Assembly: GCA_047639325.1 (NCBI GenBank)
Contig: JBLINN010000070.1
Coordinates: 1 to 15,505, forward strand
Source of the DNA: NVQY01 sp047639325
Lineage (GTDB): Bacteria > Pseudomonadota > Alphaproteobacteria > Rhodobacterales > Rhodobacteraceae
Length of the DNA stretch: 15,505 nt
Reading direction: 5' to 3'
This document shows positions 15,501-15,505 of the stretch, piece after piece. A program made the translations under genes and the position numbers. Position 1 is the first letter of the stretch. Every line of letters starts with the position of its first letter. The notes beneath the pieces were generated by a model. The model ran no database searches and was not told the DNA's origin. It worked only from the letters and a program-made list of their open reading frames with translations.

Positions 15501-15505
15501 GTCAT

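Overview
The window is most of a type VI secretion system (T6SS) locus. It probably comes from a marine alphaproteobacterium of the Roseobacter/Rhodobacteraceae type. That placement is inferred from the style of the proteins, the moderately high GC and a bacterial Nav channel of the kind known from roseobacters; no rRNA or other taxonomic marker is present.

Layout: a long leftward (minus-strand) operon starts at about 13.33 kb and runs off the left edge. In transcription order it is tssA, tssB (copy 1), tssC, hcp, a strong intrinsic terminator, tagJ/impE (broken by one frameshift), tssE, tssF, tssG, tssH/clpV, a voltage-gated sodium channel, and a second tssB. The second tssB carries a very long acidic, repeat-built C-terminal extension that continues beyond the window. 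From tssA to clpV the order matches the Pseudomonas aeruginosa H1-T6SS operon, where vgrG follows clpV. Here that slot holds the channel and the extended tssB, which overlap by ATGA. A 175-bp divergent region separates tssA from a rightward pair: a 508-aa alanine-rich helical-repeat protein of unknown function and a small exported cysteine-containing protein.

How the genes work together: TssE, F and G (with TssK, not in the window) form the baseplate. TssB and TssC form the contractile sheath around the Hcp tube, TssA helps prime and coordinate assembly, TagJ binds TssB in related systems, and ClpV disassembles the contracted sheath. The membrane complex (TssJLM), TssK, VgrG, PAAR and any effector/immunity pair are not seen here and may lie outside.

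The most unusual part is the clpV-distal module of an ion channel and a sheath-subunit paralogue with a 41-residue tandem repeat array. I do not know of a described T6SS with this pairing. The 508-aa divergent protein is the next most interesting item.
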